Source of the DNA: Rallus limicola
Taxonomy: Eukaryota; Chordata; Aves; Gruiformes; Rallidae
NCBI GenBank assembly: GCA_022605955.1
Contig: JAKCOZ010000001.1
Location: forward strand, 101,774,211-101,838,210
Direction: 5' to 3'
DNA length: 64,000 nt
The position numbers and the translations under genes are program-made. Below are positions 33,196 through 46,900 of the stretch, one piece after another. Under the pieces are notes generated by a model. That model saw only the letters and a list, made by a program, of their open reading frames with translations. It did no database searches and was not told the origin of the DNA. Numbering within the stretch: the stretch's first letter is position 1; each line of letters opens with the position of its first letter.

Positions 33196-35214
33196 ACGGG
33201 AAGACCAATCTCATCAATTATCAGGAACAGAGTGATACTGTCCTGGAGGCAAGCTGAAGCTAGCCTATATGAAAAGCAGTAAGACTGGATCCCCCGTATT
33301 AGTCTTATCCTTGTTTACAGTATTTTAATCTGTATTTAAGAAGGTGTAAAATTCCATGTGTATTATGGAATTGTAGCTTTTAGAATGTCTGTTTCTTTTC
33401 ATATCTTCCAATTGAAATCAGTGAAGTATCCGTCACTGAAAAGTTACCAAGAGGTTTAGCAAGTCTGCAAGTTTACAAAACTAAGCCTAGAGAACAAAAA
33501 GTATTTTACCTAAATTTACCAAAATCAGTGATCATGCTCCAAAGGGACTGAAAGTAAAATAATGTGTACTGACATTGAAGGCTATTACTTGGTTTCAGGG
33601 TTTTGTCAAGGAAGGAGGCAACTCACAACACACTAAACCCTGTTGGCTCCCTCTGACGCTCACCATAGGAATTCAGTACAGTGATGTCCCCACCCTCCCA
33701 CCCCATTTTATAAGAGGTAATTTTAATGTTTCCAAAACCTGGCTGTGCCACCAGAGTACAGATCACTCCCATTTTAGAGGCAGAGCAAATGACAGGAGCG
33801 GTGCGAGTTGCAGTCCGAACGCACTGCGCTGCAGCGGCAGGAGCTGCGGGGAGAGCTGTCTCCTATGCAGCAGCTGACAAACAAGGCACAATTAAGAGTA
33901 TGTTTTCCCAGCTTTGAAGCTTCTTTTGTCCCCAAGTTAAGACTTGAACATAAATGTAATTTCAAAATATTACTTGTTAAATATATATATTCTATAGCTT
34001 TAAGGATGTTTAACAAGAAACAATTAAGAGACAAGTGAAAAAAATCCTACAGCAGATTACTTTTTAGCATGAAAATAAGACAGATCTTTCCTTCCATAAC
34101 AGCAATTTATCATCTTCTGCTTATTCTTGTCAATGCATACCCATTCTGAGGTCATTAAATCTGAATTAACTGCCTGACAGATCCTGATGACTTCAAAGGG
34201 GCCATTATGGGCAGTCAACACAGGAGAAGTTTGAGTCTTTCTACTGGGTAGCAACTGCAGCCAGTCAGTATTGAACAGCCCTATCAAAAATCCACAGCGA
34301 GCGTACACGTGGTCTGGCTGGCTGAAGGAACCGGTGACAAAGATCCTTAAAGACTTCAACTTCTAGGGCAATTATGTATCAATTCCCATGTACCTGGGTG
34401 ATGAATGAGAAAGTTGACAGTAGTAGATCCTACCCAACAGACAAATCGTTTTTGTCAGGCCTCAGAGCACCTGTCAAATTCGCTGACGGTGGAGAAAGTC
34501 TAAGGCTATGCATGACAGGACGGACCCACCTTTTCAGATCAAGGTGAAGAGACTTCAGCAACAGAGCAGAATAAAACCTGGTTTTATTTTTTTCCAATGT
34601 GTTCAGGATGTTAGTGTTTAGTATTATTTATAGCCCATGAGTATTTGTAACAACAGAAGACCCTCAGGTTTTGGTTCAGTCCAATTTCAATGTGTTAAAA
34701 ACTCACATCCCACCTTTTCATCCCTTGCCCACTATTTAAGGAACCCAATCAGTACTCACTGTTTCATTTCCTCTTTGTAAAATCAAACTAGTTTATCCTG
34801 CAAATCAGACTAGAGCTAGACAAAGGAAAGATGTGCTTTTAGTAGTTGTCTTGTGTCCTGCCTTAGAGAGGCTTGCTGAGCTTTTATAGGACACAAAGCA
34901 GCAACAAAAACATGACCATTAGAGAGAAAAGGAATAAAAAATTTAATAGAATGAATAAATAAATAAGCACGGGTGAAGGGGGGATAGCACAGAGATCAAA
35001 TAGAAAGATTAAGTTAAGGGTCATGGGAGGCAGGGGGAAACCAAACCCAAGCAGGAAAGAAGAGGGGTATTCCTAGATGGTAACTTTTCTCTACTGTTTT
35101 CTTTTCTTTCCTTTTCCTTCACAGAACTGGAGCAGAGGTAGCATTTGCCTGATCCAAAGCTCACTATGACCACATAAAAAACCTCTTTCAAAAACACTGG
35201 ATTGGTTCTTGCAG

Positions 35215-36291
35215 TGCTTTGACCCTGGCTGCAGGCCAGATGGCCACCAAAGCCCCTCTTTCACTCCCCTTTTCAGCTGGACAGGGGAGAAAAGATATAC
35301 TGAGAGGCTCAGGAGTCAAGGACAGGGAGAGATCATTCCGCAAGCAGTGTCATGGGCACAACAGCCTCAACACAGAATAAAGGAAAAAACCCTAATTTAT
35401 TAATTCATGATTTCACCCTTCCACCCCTAGCCCTGGCTCAATGTGGCACAGGGAGGGGGGGCAGAGAATGGGGGTTTTGTTCAGTTCCTCACAAGTTAGT
35501 TTCCTTCTCAGCCAGGAGGTGGAGGACATTCCTCACACCCTTCCCTCTGCTGCACCATGGGGTCCCACCCACAGGAGACAGTCCTCCATGAACTTCTCAA
35601 ATATGAGTCCTTTCCCACAGGGCTTCAGCTCTTCACCAGCTGCCCCAGCGTGGGTCACTGCTATGGGGTGCAGTCATAAATCATAGAATGTCTCTCACAC
35701 CCAGACTGCTCCCACCTGGTCCTCCATGGGGTCACAAGCACCCCCCCAGAAAACCTGTGGCAGCGCAAATCTCTCTTGCTCATTATCTGTGTCTCTGTCT
35801 CTCTCCATGGGCTGCAAATGCTGCCAGAGGCTTGCTCCAACATGGGGCACAGCATCTCCTCTATGTCTCCACCTGCTCCATCCAGCATGAGGCCTCTCCA
35901 CAGGCTGCAGGTGGGGTCTTGGCCTTTTCCACGGGCTGTGTGGGGGACACCCGCTCCACCACAGGTTTCTCCATGGGCTGCAGGGGCATCTTTCTCTCCA
36001 GCACCTGGGGCACCTCCTCTCCCACCCTGGTGCCCGCAGTTTCTTACATCTTCTCATTCTCTTCTCTGATGGCAAAAACCTGGCTACATGTGGGTTTTTA
36101 CTTATTAAATGTGATTCCCAGAGGCGCTGTGACTGTCACTAATGGGCTTGGCCTTGGTCAGGGGTGGGTCTGGCCTTGAGCCGGCTGGTGTTTGCTCTGT
36201 GGGGCCTGCAGAGAGCTTCTGGGTGCTGCTTTGCAGAAGCCACCCCTGCAGCCCCTCCTTCTTCACCAGAACCCAGCCACACAAAACTACA
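35215..36291 (-). mobile_element. Solo LTR of an avian ERV with internal repeats
   Basis: About 1.08 kb resembles, on the minus strand, a long avian ERV LTR. Read on the plus strand it runs from TTGACCCTGGCTGCAGG (about 35219) to GCCACCCCTGCAGCCCCTCC (about 36239-36258) and the last CA at 36290-36291. The middle has irregular repeats around a CCATGGGCTGCA-like core (35555, 35724, 35805, 35898, 35929, 35971). I could not identify a clean target-site duplication. Open frames inside are repeat-derived. Orientation is the same as APP. Confidence 0.75.
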
Positions 36292-39074
36292 ATGCCAAAG
36301 ACAAGATCTCACTTAGGTGCTGAAACATATGGTATCCAGCACTTCTAGTAATTTTCATTACCATTTCTATTCATCAAAATGATGAAGAAAAGGAGCAGTA
36401 TGGAATACTGAAACACCAGACAAAACCAGAGGAAAGCAAAGTATTTTAGGAACAGAAATATGAAGTGTATAGATCAGTGTACAGAATGCTGACATAACAT
36501 GAAAATACAGAAAAAAGGTAACTAAGGTAGCTTGGAAAATGCACTCTAGAGACTCAGATGCTGTTTGAGAACTGATGGAGAAAATCAGGAAGAAGTCCTC
36601 TGTGAGATCTGCTTTAGAACACAAGACCTGCTCTATTTTCCCTCACTGTCATTTGTGCAAATGAAGCCATGTAGTTCAAGTACTCAATGCAATTCCATTT
36701 TCCTTAAAAACAAAATGACCCAGAATTGAGAATCTCAAAGTAAGCCAAGATACTTTGGAAGAAAAGGACACAAATCATAATTCTCTTGGCACTGTTTTAT
36801 GGAACTGAACCTGAGAAAAAACCCAAACACCCAAATTCCACAAGATGGAGAGGAATCACCTGGGATCATATGCCTATCTTAATGAATATGCTATATAGCA
36901 ATCTTAAAAATTGTTTCTGATACTGCATGCTGCATAAGAAATGTCAGTCTTCGAAGAGGAGATCATTTATCCTCTCAAACAGCACGAGCACAGAGACAAG
37001 TTTGAAGAAGAAAGACAATCTAATTTCCATGTTTCATTTAAACCATAGTATTCTTTTTAAAAACATGACCTTATAGCAGATTTCCTGTAAACTGATCACT
37101 AGGTTGTTGGGAAGTGTATGCAGTAAGCTCTGCTGGCTTGCTGCTACAAGCCACTGGTGCTACAGCTTGTATATTTTAAAGGTAACAATGCTGCATTATG
37201 AATGTGACAAATCAGAGTCTCATCCCTCCAAGTAAGAATAATTCTCATGGAGACTGTTTTGTGATGCACCTGCTCTTTCAGTCAGTGACACCATTCCCTC
37301 TGTGTAATAATTTTGCTGCTCTGAAACTCTTGGATATGAAGTATTGGGTAACTACTGCTCTGTATGCAAGATCCATGATGTTATGAGTTACCTGAATTTG
37401 CAAAATCCCACTGCAGAATTAGTACAGAATTTCTCATTTCTGGGGACAGGAACAGGTATTGTCACAGGAAGTCTACTATCACAAGTAGGTGCCTTTCATT
37501 TGCCTCAAAAGCCAAGGCAAACCCCTGAAAGCATCCAAAGCTCAGTGCAGGTAAATCACACTCAGTCCCATCCTTCTTCCCTTGCTAGCTGGGACCACAT
37601 CCAGATGCGAAGTACAAAAGGTTCAGTTTCTCAGCTATTTTCCACTATTGGTTTTGATGGCCACTGTCTTATCTGGGATCCATTTGCCACTTAGGCAACA
37701 CTTACCTACATGTGATTGAAAAAGGTAGTAATCCTTTACAAATTCTCTGTTGGCCACAACAGTAAAGAATAAACTCAGCTCAGCTCAGCTTCCTAGAGCT
37801 AAATTGAATGAAGTTCGAGTGGCTTTTCTAGGGTTATTGTTCGACATCTCTCTCACTGCACTGCTTTTTTTCCTATGTCTCTAATCTGCATGAGACAGCT
37901 ATCTTCAACTTTAATTCTCCTTCCTCCTTCTATGTCTACAGTACCAACTGCTCATCAATATGGCACACCTTGCATTGCTCACTGCATAAATATTTCTACT
38001 TTAAAATTCTCATTTTTCCTCTACTGCTGTCCTAATGTAGCTCGTTACAGTTCTTGCCTGTTGTAAGGCACACAGAGACAAACCACATTTTGCATCTCTA
38101 GAAACATCTTACCTAACACAGGAACTTAATGGTTCAAAATGTCATTCCTGTAGCAGAGATATTATAGCCCTCTCCCCAATGTACTGCATACTTCTCTCCT
38201 CTCCACTACATCTTCTGTCTTGTTGCAGAAGCTGACCATTGTCCATAAAGTGTCTTCCTCACTGACCTTGTGGTAGCCTTTCTGTATGTTCCTCCATGGA
38301 TCTTTGCCACGAGCAGCTCTAGATGACGCCAGAATGAAATGCAGCAGAAGCAGGACTCCTGCCTCCACAACTGCTCTCGCTCCAACAAAATACAGGTCAC
38401 CTTCCTCTGCTCCACAACACGTGGACGCCCGTGTGCATTTTTAAGCCTTCTACTTATTGTGTGAACATTCTGAGATGCGGTTATGAAAGGAGTGCTGCTA
38501 ACGTGCTGCTCCTGTTCTGCTCCTCCACGCCCTGTAAGCAGGCAGGACAGCAAGACACAAACTAGCCCTTTAATGTTCCAGGTGCGAATGCCTGCCAACA
38601 CGCTCCAGAGAGTGCTCCAAGGCAAAGCAGAGGCAGAAGGGGGCACACCAGAGCCCCCTGAAGGTAATACAGCTGATAAATCCAGCACTTGATTAAGTAC
38701 CCTGTGACAGAGAAACCCATCCTTCTCAAAGCAAAACCATGGTGTGAACACTCTTTCTTCATGGGAAATGATCATTATAATAAATGCTGTGTTGAACAAA
38801 GCAAGTGGGAAGTGATTCACATCCGTGTGCGCCGCTGCCCTCGGGGAAACCTAAAAATCAAATGTCATTTCTCTCCTTTTCATTGCAAACACAAAGAAAG
38901 TATTCAATCAAATGAGAAACAAACAAATGAAAAGAATCAGTTCTTCTGAGGCTGGAAAGAAGTATTATAGTATAGAGAGCTTATACTGCTTTGATTAAAC
39001 AAGGTCAGAAATAATGCATGAAAATACACTGTACAAACCATGAGGCTCCCCCTAAGTTGGTGTTTCTCCCTGCA

Positions 39075-39080
39075 CATGCA
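39075..39080 (-). promoter_or_regulatory. UGCAUG motif downstream of the KPI exon
   Basis: The minus strand reads TGCATG here, the RBFOX-binding element in RNA. It lies about 285 bases past the exon 7 donor, in a locally GU-rich stretch. A single hexamer can occur by chance; its position next to an alternative cassette exon is what makes it worth listing. Confidence 0.4.
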
Positions 39081-39229
39081 TGGTACACGCACACACGGAG
39101 ACACACAAGATGTCAGTAGGCTTCCACAGAAAGTTAAGAGTTAAAGGTGAGTGCGAAGGCGCCATCTAAGGAAGTGTTAGGCTTTCAGCTACCTACTTGC
39201 AGACCCCCGTCTACAGCACCAAGAAGTCA

Positions 39230-39535
<306 letters not shown>

Positions 39536-39614
39536 TCATAGGAGACCCAGAGGAACCACATTTAGCATGTAAATGGCATCGTTTCCATTTCTTCATTAGC
39601 TGCCTCTCAATGTC

Positions 39615-39622
<8 letters not shown>

Positions 39623-39655
<33 letters not shown>
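39623..39655. repeat. (CA)n microsatellite next to the KPI exon
   Basis: There are 33 bases of perfect alternating CA, read as (GU)n in the APP transcript, ending 91 bases before exon 7. GU repeats are bound by proteins such as TDP-43 and CELF family members, so an effect on exon 7 splicing is possible but is inference. Confidence 0.95.
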
Positions 39656-39658
<3 letters not shown>

Positions 39659-41681
39659 AAAGGAGATGTACCAAAGAGGCGTTCTGGGAAATGGAAAACC
39701 CTTCCCTGGAAAACCATCTTGGAGACAACGAAGGTGAAGTCTGAACTGACTCAGATTTGCGCCCCTAAGTCTTCTTAGCCTGACTGCACTTCTATAGTGT
39801 CAGCTACTTTATCTGCACACACAGAGGGGTGTTGCTCTGAACCAAGCTCCAGCATGGTGGTGATGGCATTAAGTGTGAAGTTTTGTCTGCTTCCAGGCCA
39901 GAGGGGTACAGCCACCGCCCTGGCTCCTGCCTGTGGGGCAGCTGATGGCCCCAAGGCAGATTCCTACCCAAGCAACCCACTGGGGACCTGTCTGGAAGGG
40001 GAAAACATCTGAAAGCAAAAGGTGCCATTTTTTTTTTCTTCTTGCTGTTTTTTCGCTTTATGCCATCCCTCCCCCGAAACTGCAGGTTATACAAAACTAG
40101 ATATAACCAGGTTATACAAAAAACAACCACCAAAACACAGAAAAAATGTTTATGAGTTATAAAGGAAAACAAACTCTCTTCAGACACCTATTTCTATACA
40201 GTCACTGCTGAAGAAAACCCCTCTTGCAAGCCACCTGGGACACGGTGTGTAATTCATAGTTCGATGGCTCACATACATAAAATTACTGCCACGGCTTTAT
40301 CCCGTCCATGGGAGGAAAATCTAATCCCTGGTGAATATATACAGGGAAGAAACGAAAATGGTTTGTGTTTGTGTTCATTGTGAGCTGCCACAGTCTCTGC
40401 CTACATCCTGCATCACACAAAAACCTGAGGGAAGAACCCAACCAGATGAAGTAAAGGAAAACAAAGCAAATTCTGCCTGCAATTTGGAAATCAGCCAATT
40501 ACACATGTTAACACATATAGCCCTTTACCAATAATGTTCCAAACAGACAAAACAAATTTTATCTTCCAACATGCTGCAGAAGTCGTTTCAAATCTATGCA
40601 ATGCCAACACGCCCCTCATTTGTTCTCATCCCACGCACTTTATCGACAGACAAACGGGGACATTCACCTCGAGGCTTCTAAATTCTCTGCATATACCTGA
40701 ATTATGTGGAAGGCAGATCCCTAAGGGTTGAAAGGTATGAAGAAATATCAGTGTATTAGCATTGAAAATCCCCCTCTCACATCACCTCCTGGACACTGGC
40801 TACTGGGAGAATCCCACCTTTCAGAGCCTGACCTGACCCAGCACTTCACTCTTCCCGGGGAGTGCTGCTCTTTATAAACAGATTTTGTGTTCAGTTGTCA
40901 CTGGTAGTCAGTGCCCATCTACATTTCCTTAAGTAAGTAATACAGTTTCACATGTGCTGAACATGTCCACATACAGTTCCTATAAGTTAACGTCAAGAAT
41001 CAGTTTAGATCTCATAGTCCCTTTGGTCTATGAGAAGCACACCCACCTAAGGAGTCATCAAGGGCGTGCTACAGATCTTGCAGCTCTGTACCAAGCAGCT
41101 AGGGGGAAAGGAATGGGGTGTGTGAAGGAATATTAGGGTTTTTTATTTTAAGAAGAAAAGCAAAATAAGTGTATTTAATTGTAAAACACACTAATTACAA
41201 TTAAATACTGTATGATTAATTATATACCACATTTAGCATACAAGTGATTCTCTTCATTTATTTTAAAGTAAAATCTAGCCCCATTGTCCAATTATGCAGT
41301 CAAATCTTCACACAAAGCTAACTGCATAGCCTTGGAAGAGCTGCCACATGTCAATTTAAAATGAATAGTGACTCTTGACATTAGAGAGACAGGTATAATC
41401 ATGAGAATTTTTGCTGACAGGAAATGTCATCTCAAAAACCACAAAAGTCTCAACAACTCAGACTTTCTTCATTAATGTTGATGACAGCCTGACCTCTATC
41501 CAAACAATAAGCACCTTACAGGCTTCCCTAAACATACCAGTTCTGCTCCAAAGTCTGATTTATTTCATTCTGCACTGCAAAGTGTTATCAGGATAGGAAC
41601 AGTTCATTGATTTAATCTGAAATACCCTATAGGTACTCCTTTCACAGAAATAGCAGCAGCAATTTTTAAATTTTGTATTTC

Positions 41682-41699
41682 TTTTTTTTTTTTTTTTTT
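41682..41699. repeat. Poly-T run
   Basis: Eighteen T in a row on the plus strand, within APP intron 6. Confidence 0.95.
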
Positions 41700-43877
41700 G
41701 CCATGTGTCTCAATAGAGAAAGTGATGGTAACTGTCCATCAAGTAACTAATGCCAGTGACAGCAAGGAACTGGCTCTTTGGGCACTCAGGTCATTCGTAA
41801 GGCATGGAGATGCATTCGAAAACACCACGGGGCAGCACATTAAAAAGGGCAAGCCTGAGGCCCCTGCAGCCCAGACTTGTGGCCAGGGGCCTGCCTCCTG
41901 CCTGACGTGTTGCCTCCCACACTAGGCTGGGGGTAACAGGGCAGGGCTGTGGAGGGACATTCATCCTTCCCTCCAGGCTGCACAGCTGACCATACCACTC
42001 CTGGTGAGACCTACACGCCAATTATTTCATCACAGACAGAAGTGGTCCCTTATGCAAACAGTTTGTGACCTAAATGAAGATAAACAGGGGAACATGGTCC
42101 AGGGCACTGTTTTGCAACTGGCCTCTTTGAAGGGAGCACGTTGATGGTCCAGCCTAGAACACTTCTCCCTGCTATCACCCCTTTCCCAGTGATGACACTA
42201 CCAACCCCCACTGTCTGTTCTCTGTGGAGGCTCAGAGTAGTGTACATTCACCCCTTTGCTTTGGGGCAAACACAGGTTTTTAATCCAGCTTCAATGCCTG
42301 GGAAACGGTCCCATTGCTCTACTGGTGGGCCAGCTGCTCCTCTCATGCCCCTCCATACATCTTGATATAGAAATGCCACAACACTTGATCCTCATCTGTA
42401 CTATGACAACTGAGAAAGTGGGGAAATGAAGGATAGAGATGGGAAATTCAACAGGTTTTCTCTGGCTATTAATCCAAGTACTGGTTCCCCTTCCACTGCT
42501 ACCAAGTGTAGCAATTAATGCCTTTGATGGATGAGCTACGGTATTTTCACAGATATTAGCAGCAGGCAGGCAGCACACACTGCTAAATGATTCATCAAAA
42601 AATTAAAAGCTGCCTTTGCCTCATATATTATTCTTGTTGCTGAAAACTGATTAGATGTATTACTTTTTTGCCACTGTATAATTCAGTTTTACTTGATATC
42701 ACAAACGATTTGTATCAAGTACAGTATTACCAGCAAGCTTTGCTTTGTTTGAGGAACCCACTCACCCTTCTTCACTGCAAAGTTGCATTTGTGCCTTTAG
42801 CTCTATGACACTGGGTAAAATTGAAGAGGACAAGCCTTTGTCACAACTCAGGTTTGTAAGTGATCTAAATTCTAACTCTGTTTTCAGACACCCGCAGTTT
42901 TCACACCGTCCTCCTTCAGTAGTAAAATTATTCTCATCTAATCTGTGCCTGAAGCCAAAGATTACCGTGGCCAATACCTTCCCTCTCTGAGACCTTAGAT
43001 TTGGCAAATTATTTCTGAGATAATCAGGAAAGCATAATTCCACTTTCCTCATTCTAAGCTGCTTATAATTTTTCAGCCTCTTGATGCAAAAGGAGTTGTT
43101 TCTAACCAAGCAGGTAGATCATTCCCTGAAGGACAGTGCTGTGACAGATGTTCTTGATTTGCTTTTAAATTAATAGTTAAAGTGATACACCAAAAATGAA
43201 TCAGTTACTCTAAACATCAGTACTGACTGCATTAATTTTCCTTTGAAAAGCACAGGCTGCAACATCCCAGGAAAAAGAGTTTTCAAGTATGTGGACATTG
43301 ATTTATAATGGCTTTCCACAAAGTACTTCCATAAACACTCATTTACCAAAACGCTGTTAGTAGAGCTAATTAGGATTTATGTGCAAACATTTTAGATACT
43401 TTTGATGATCAGTTTTTACAGAAGGAAATATAAAACATGGTTCTGAATATTGTTTTACATTTTTTCATTGCTATATAATTTTCTGGGGTTTCGGTTTTTG
43501 GTTTGTGGGTTTTTTTTGGTTTTGTTTTTTTTTCTTCCCTGTCCGTTGAAGAAAGCTGATTTTAAATCAAAGTGAAATTATAGTCGGTCATTTCAAAATC
43601 TCAACTCCATGTTTTTCCCCCTACTCCTTCCTGCATGGGACTAACACTTAACTCTCTCAACAGCAGCATTTTCAATTGAGGAATCTTGAAATAAAATTTA
43701 AGCTTCTAATGGGGGGAGGGAAGTTACAGCTACATTTACATACTTCTATCACTGTAAACATCATGGTTTATCAGCATTTTCTTCAGGATTTGAATTTATT
43801 TACATGATCATAAGACCTAAGCTCATTTAAATGCTTGCAGTGTCAGTTCCAAACTTTAAACCAGAAGAGAATTTAAC

Positions 43878-43902
43878 AAAAAAGAAAAAGAAAAAAAAAA
43901 AG
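43878..43902. repeat. A-rich tract
   Basis: A runs broken by single G bases. No attached retroposon body was recognised. Confidence 0.85.
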
Positions 43903-46900
43903 AACAGGAGGAGTCAGACTATCATCTCCAACCTGCCTTGGAACTTGGGTCCTATGTTTCATTCACACACCTCTGAGAAACTTCTTTACCTGAATGCTAC
44001 ATTAGAAAGACACCATCGAGATGTCTTACAAAGATTACAAGTTCTTTATTTTGCCACGGTATTGGAAAAAATCAATGCATTTATGACTTCCTCTCTACTC
44101 CCAGCCCTTCACGTATAAAGTTGGCATTGCCAAGTATATGCAAATAAATCACACTGGTGGTATGAAACGACTCACTAGCACAGGCTGGTATGTGCTTGCT
44201 CTGTCTGTGCCACTGTCAGTTCAAACTGTATCGTCACCACGATGGGCCCAAGCAAGTAACGCGTTTCGCTGCTTAACTGTAGGGGATCACAGTCTGAGGT
44301 TCACCGCCTGCGTACCCTGGAAGAACACAACGATCCACTAATGCAAGAGGGGCCGGAGGAATAAACCTCTCAAATATGGGTCATAAGGTGCATGTTCCCC
44401 TTCATCATGCACTGGTACGTACAATATTACAGTTGGAGCAGTTCTGGCTTCAGTATCTTCAAGAACTGACGGCTATAGCTTGAGGATATTAATACACATA
44501 TACACCTATATCCGTTCCCATTTCTTTAAGCAGCTGAGAAAAATAAGCTAACTTAAAGAGTAAATGAACTCTGTTTGCCTTTCAGTTATACAGTTCCTGT
44601 TCCAAAAAGGCACAGTACTGTTCCACTCAATGCAATAATCAGAAGCGAATATTTAAAGATCATTTCAGCAAAACAAAACTTCCTCTATGGTTAGGAGAGG
44701 CAGCCAACTTCTACTTTGAGTATTCAAAGACAAAAGCTAATTTCAGAAGAGGTTTTTGGAATTTGGAGGAGACAGCTGTGAGGCTGGCACATACTCTAGG
44801 AAAAAGTTGGTGCACAAGCTACACAATTGCTAAAATACTTTCTGCAGAGAAAGTGAAAAGAAAACAACAAAATCAAGAGTTCTAAATGCAATACTGAAGA
44901 GCAGCTCTTCTAAAACTGTTAAATACTGTAAAATTGTAATTTCTATCCTGTGCAATTAAGGGTGAAATTCTCTCTTTAATGCTCATTCTTAAGCTACTGG
45001 AGGGGGATATTTGGAATATAAAAATAAAGCGTAATTGTATACTTGGCCAGAATACAAAGCCTTACAATTCTGAAGTGGGACAAACATGCAAAAATATATT
45101 TTCCATTTACTTGTGAACAACACAACTACATTTTGAACCAAGGTGCCACATAGTAACTACCAGTGGCTGGAACCCAAAGAAAAACCCCAGTCCAACTTTC
45201 AATGTGAGTCAACAAAGTGCCATGAATTTATGTGTATTTAATAAAAGGTGTAGTTGCCACACAACATCATGACCACGCTAACCTGGCAAGACAGTGAAGA
45301 CAGGAATTAGCCCCAAAGTGTGTGTTCCCGTCTTTTTACATAGCAAACAAAATGATTCAATTAATGATTGTTTCAATATGGTAAAATCACATTTTTTTCC
45401 TATGGAAGTGGACTCTTCTGGCAATATATATTTCAAATTAAACCACTCTACACCATCCAGCTGTATGTGAAACAACCTTATTACTGTGTTTAGCATTTCA
45501 CTGTTTTTGCCCTTGGCCCCAAATGGTAATAATACATCGTTTTTCTGTCAACACGATTACTAGATCATAAAAAAAGTTTATTCTAATTGCAACGTATCTT
45601 AAATTATTGTATTATGATGGGATACGTACACTTTAAATTATAATGTCTAATTAAAAGCTATCATTTATTTTAATGCAAATCCATCAGAGATTATCATTCT
45701 TGATTAAGATCTTGTAACAAAAAAACCAGCAGAATTACCATAATGTGCACTGTTCAAGTAACAGTGTACTGATGCTTTCTTAAGAGGGAACACAACAACC
45801 ACACCATACCACTTTCCAACAAAAGCACATGGCATATTCCTGGAAGCAAATAAACAAGGAACTACTACTTCAAAAGAAATAGAGTAACTTTTCAAAGAAG
45901 AAAGCAGGGCAAAGCTATCGAGGATGAAAAAAAGCCCAACTAGTCTAATACATGCTACTGCTATCATCCCCAAATTGAGAGTTGATAGGTCCAGCACTGA
46001 GTTAACCTCCCTTGCCTCAGGATAGATGGTAACTGTCACTGCATGGATTTAACGTCTTGGGACACAAAAACCTTCAGCAAACAATCCAGGACGCTGTATC
46101 AATGAAGCAAAGAGCTACCATACAAACACCAGGCTACTCCTCTCCTCCTGGCATATGGTCTCCCACTTGCAACTCCAGGCTGTAAACACAGCTGAAACGC
46201 CGCACACCAAGCAGCACTGCTTAAACTCTCTCCTCGCTGTTTAAAGAAACCCAGCTGAATTACAGAAAACAAAACCGACTGCTAAGGGGCAACATTACAC
46301 GCTAGATGAGGCAGGTCAGGCTTATGCTGCTGAATCCCCGGCATCTGCTATAAAACTTGCGAAGAAGGTGCCAAGTGTTGTGTTTTCTGCCAGGCTGCTG
46401 CGCTGACCCTGCTGCTCTCCTTCAAATGAGACCTGATTGACTACTATGTTGACGGGAAGCACTAAGCTGGAATTGCTTAGTCTTTGCTGTTCACCAAGAG
46501 AGACTGATTTTTCTTGTCACCTGCTGTGCTGACGGGGAGCAGAAATGAAATCACAAACAACTGCACGTGACGGGGGAGCAGCGCTCCCGCTTGCTTTCCA
46601 TCATGCGCTGGAAGGATCACCCCGAGCAGCTCTGCAACACCCGCGACGATGGCAGCAGGAATCAAACCACTCCCCTGCTTAAATCCTGGCCAGCAGACAG
46701 TCACCTCTTCTGCTCCATATAGAGAGGAAAGTTAAGAGCCACAGCCTCCTGCTGGGCACCGTAAGCCAGCCACTACTTTCTTCAGCACAAATTCAGTGTT
46801 AACTTCTGCCAGTGACTGCAGGTGAAAAACACTGACCTGACATTAATGGCTCTCTTTGGATCCCTGCAACCTCAGACCCACCATCCAGTCGATTTAACAC

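Noticed and set aside
35688..36179. 163-codon plus-strand frame and its minus-strand counterpart.
   Set aside because: Both fall within a repetitive LTR; composition reflects the repeated unit, not a protein.
37770..37788. Short CTCAG tandem repeat, and other microrepeats, considered as a CRISPR-like array.
   Set aside because: Only a few five-base copies without spacers, in a vertebrate intron.
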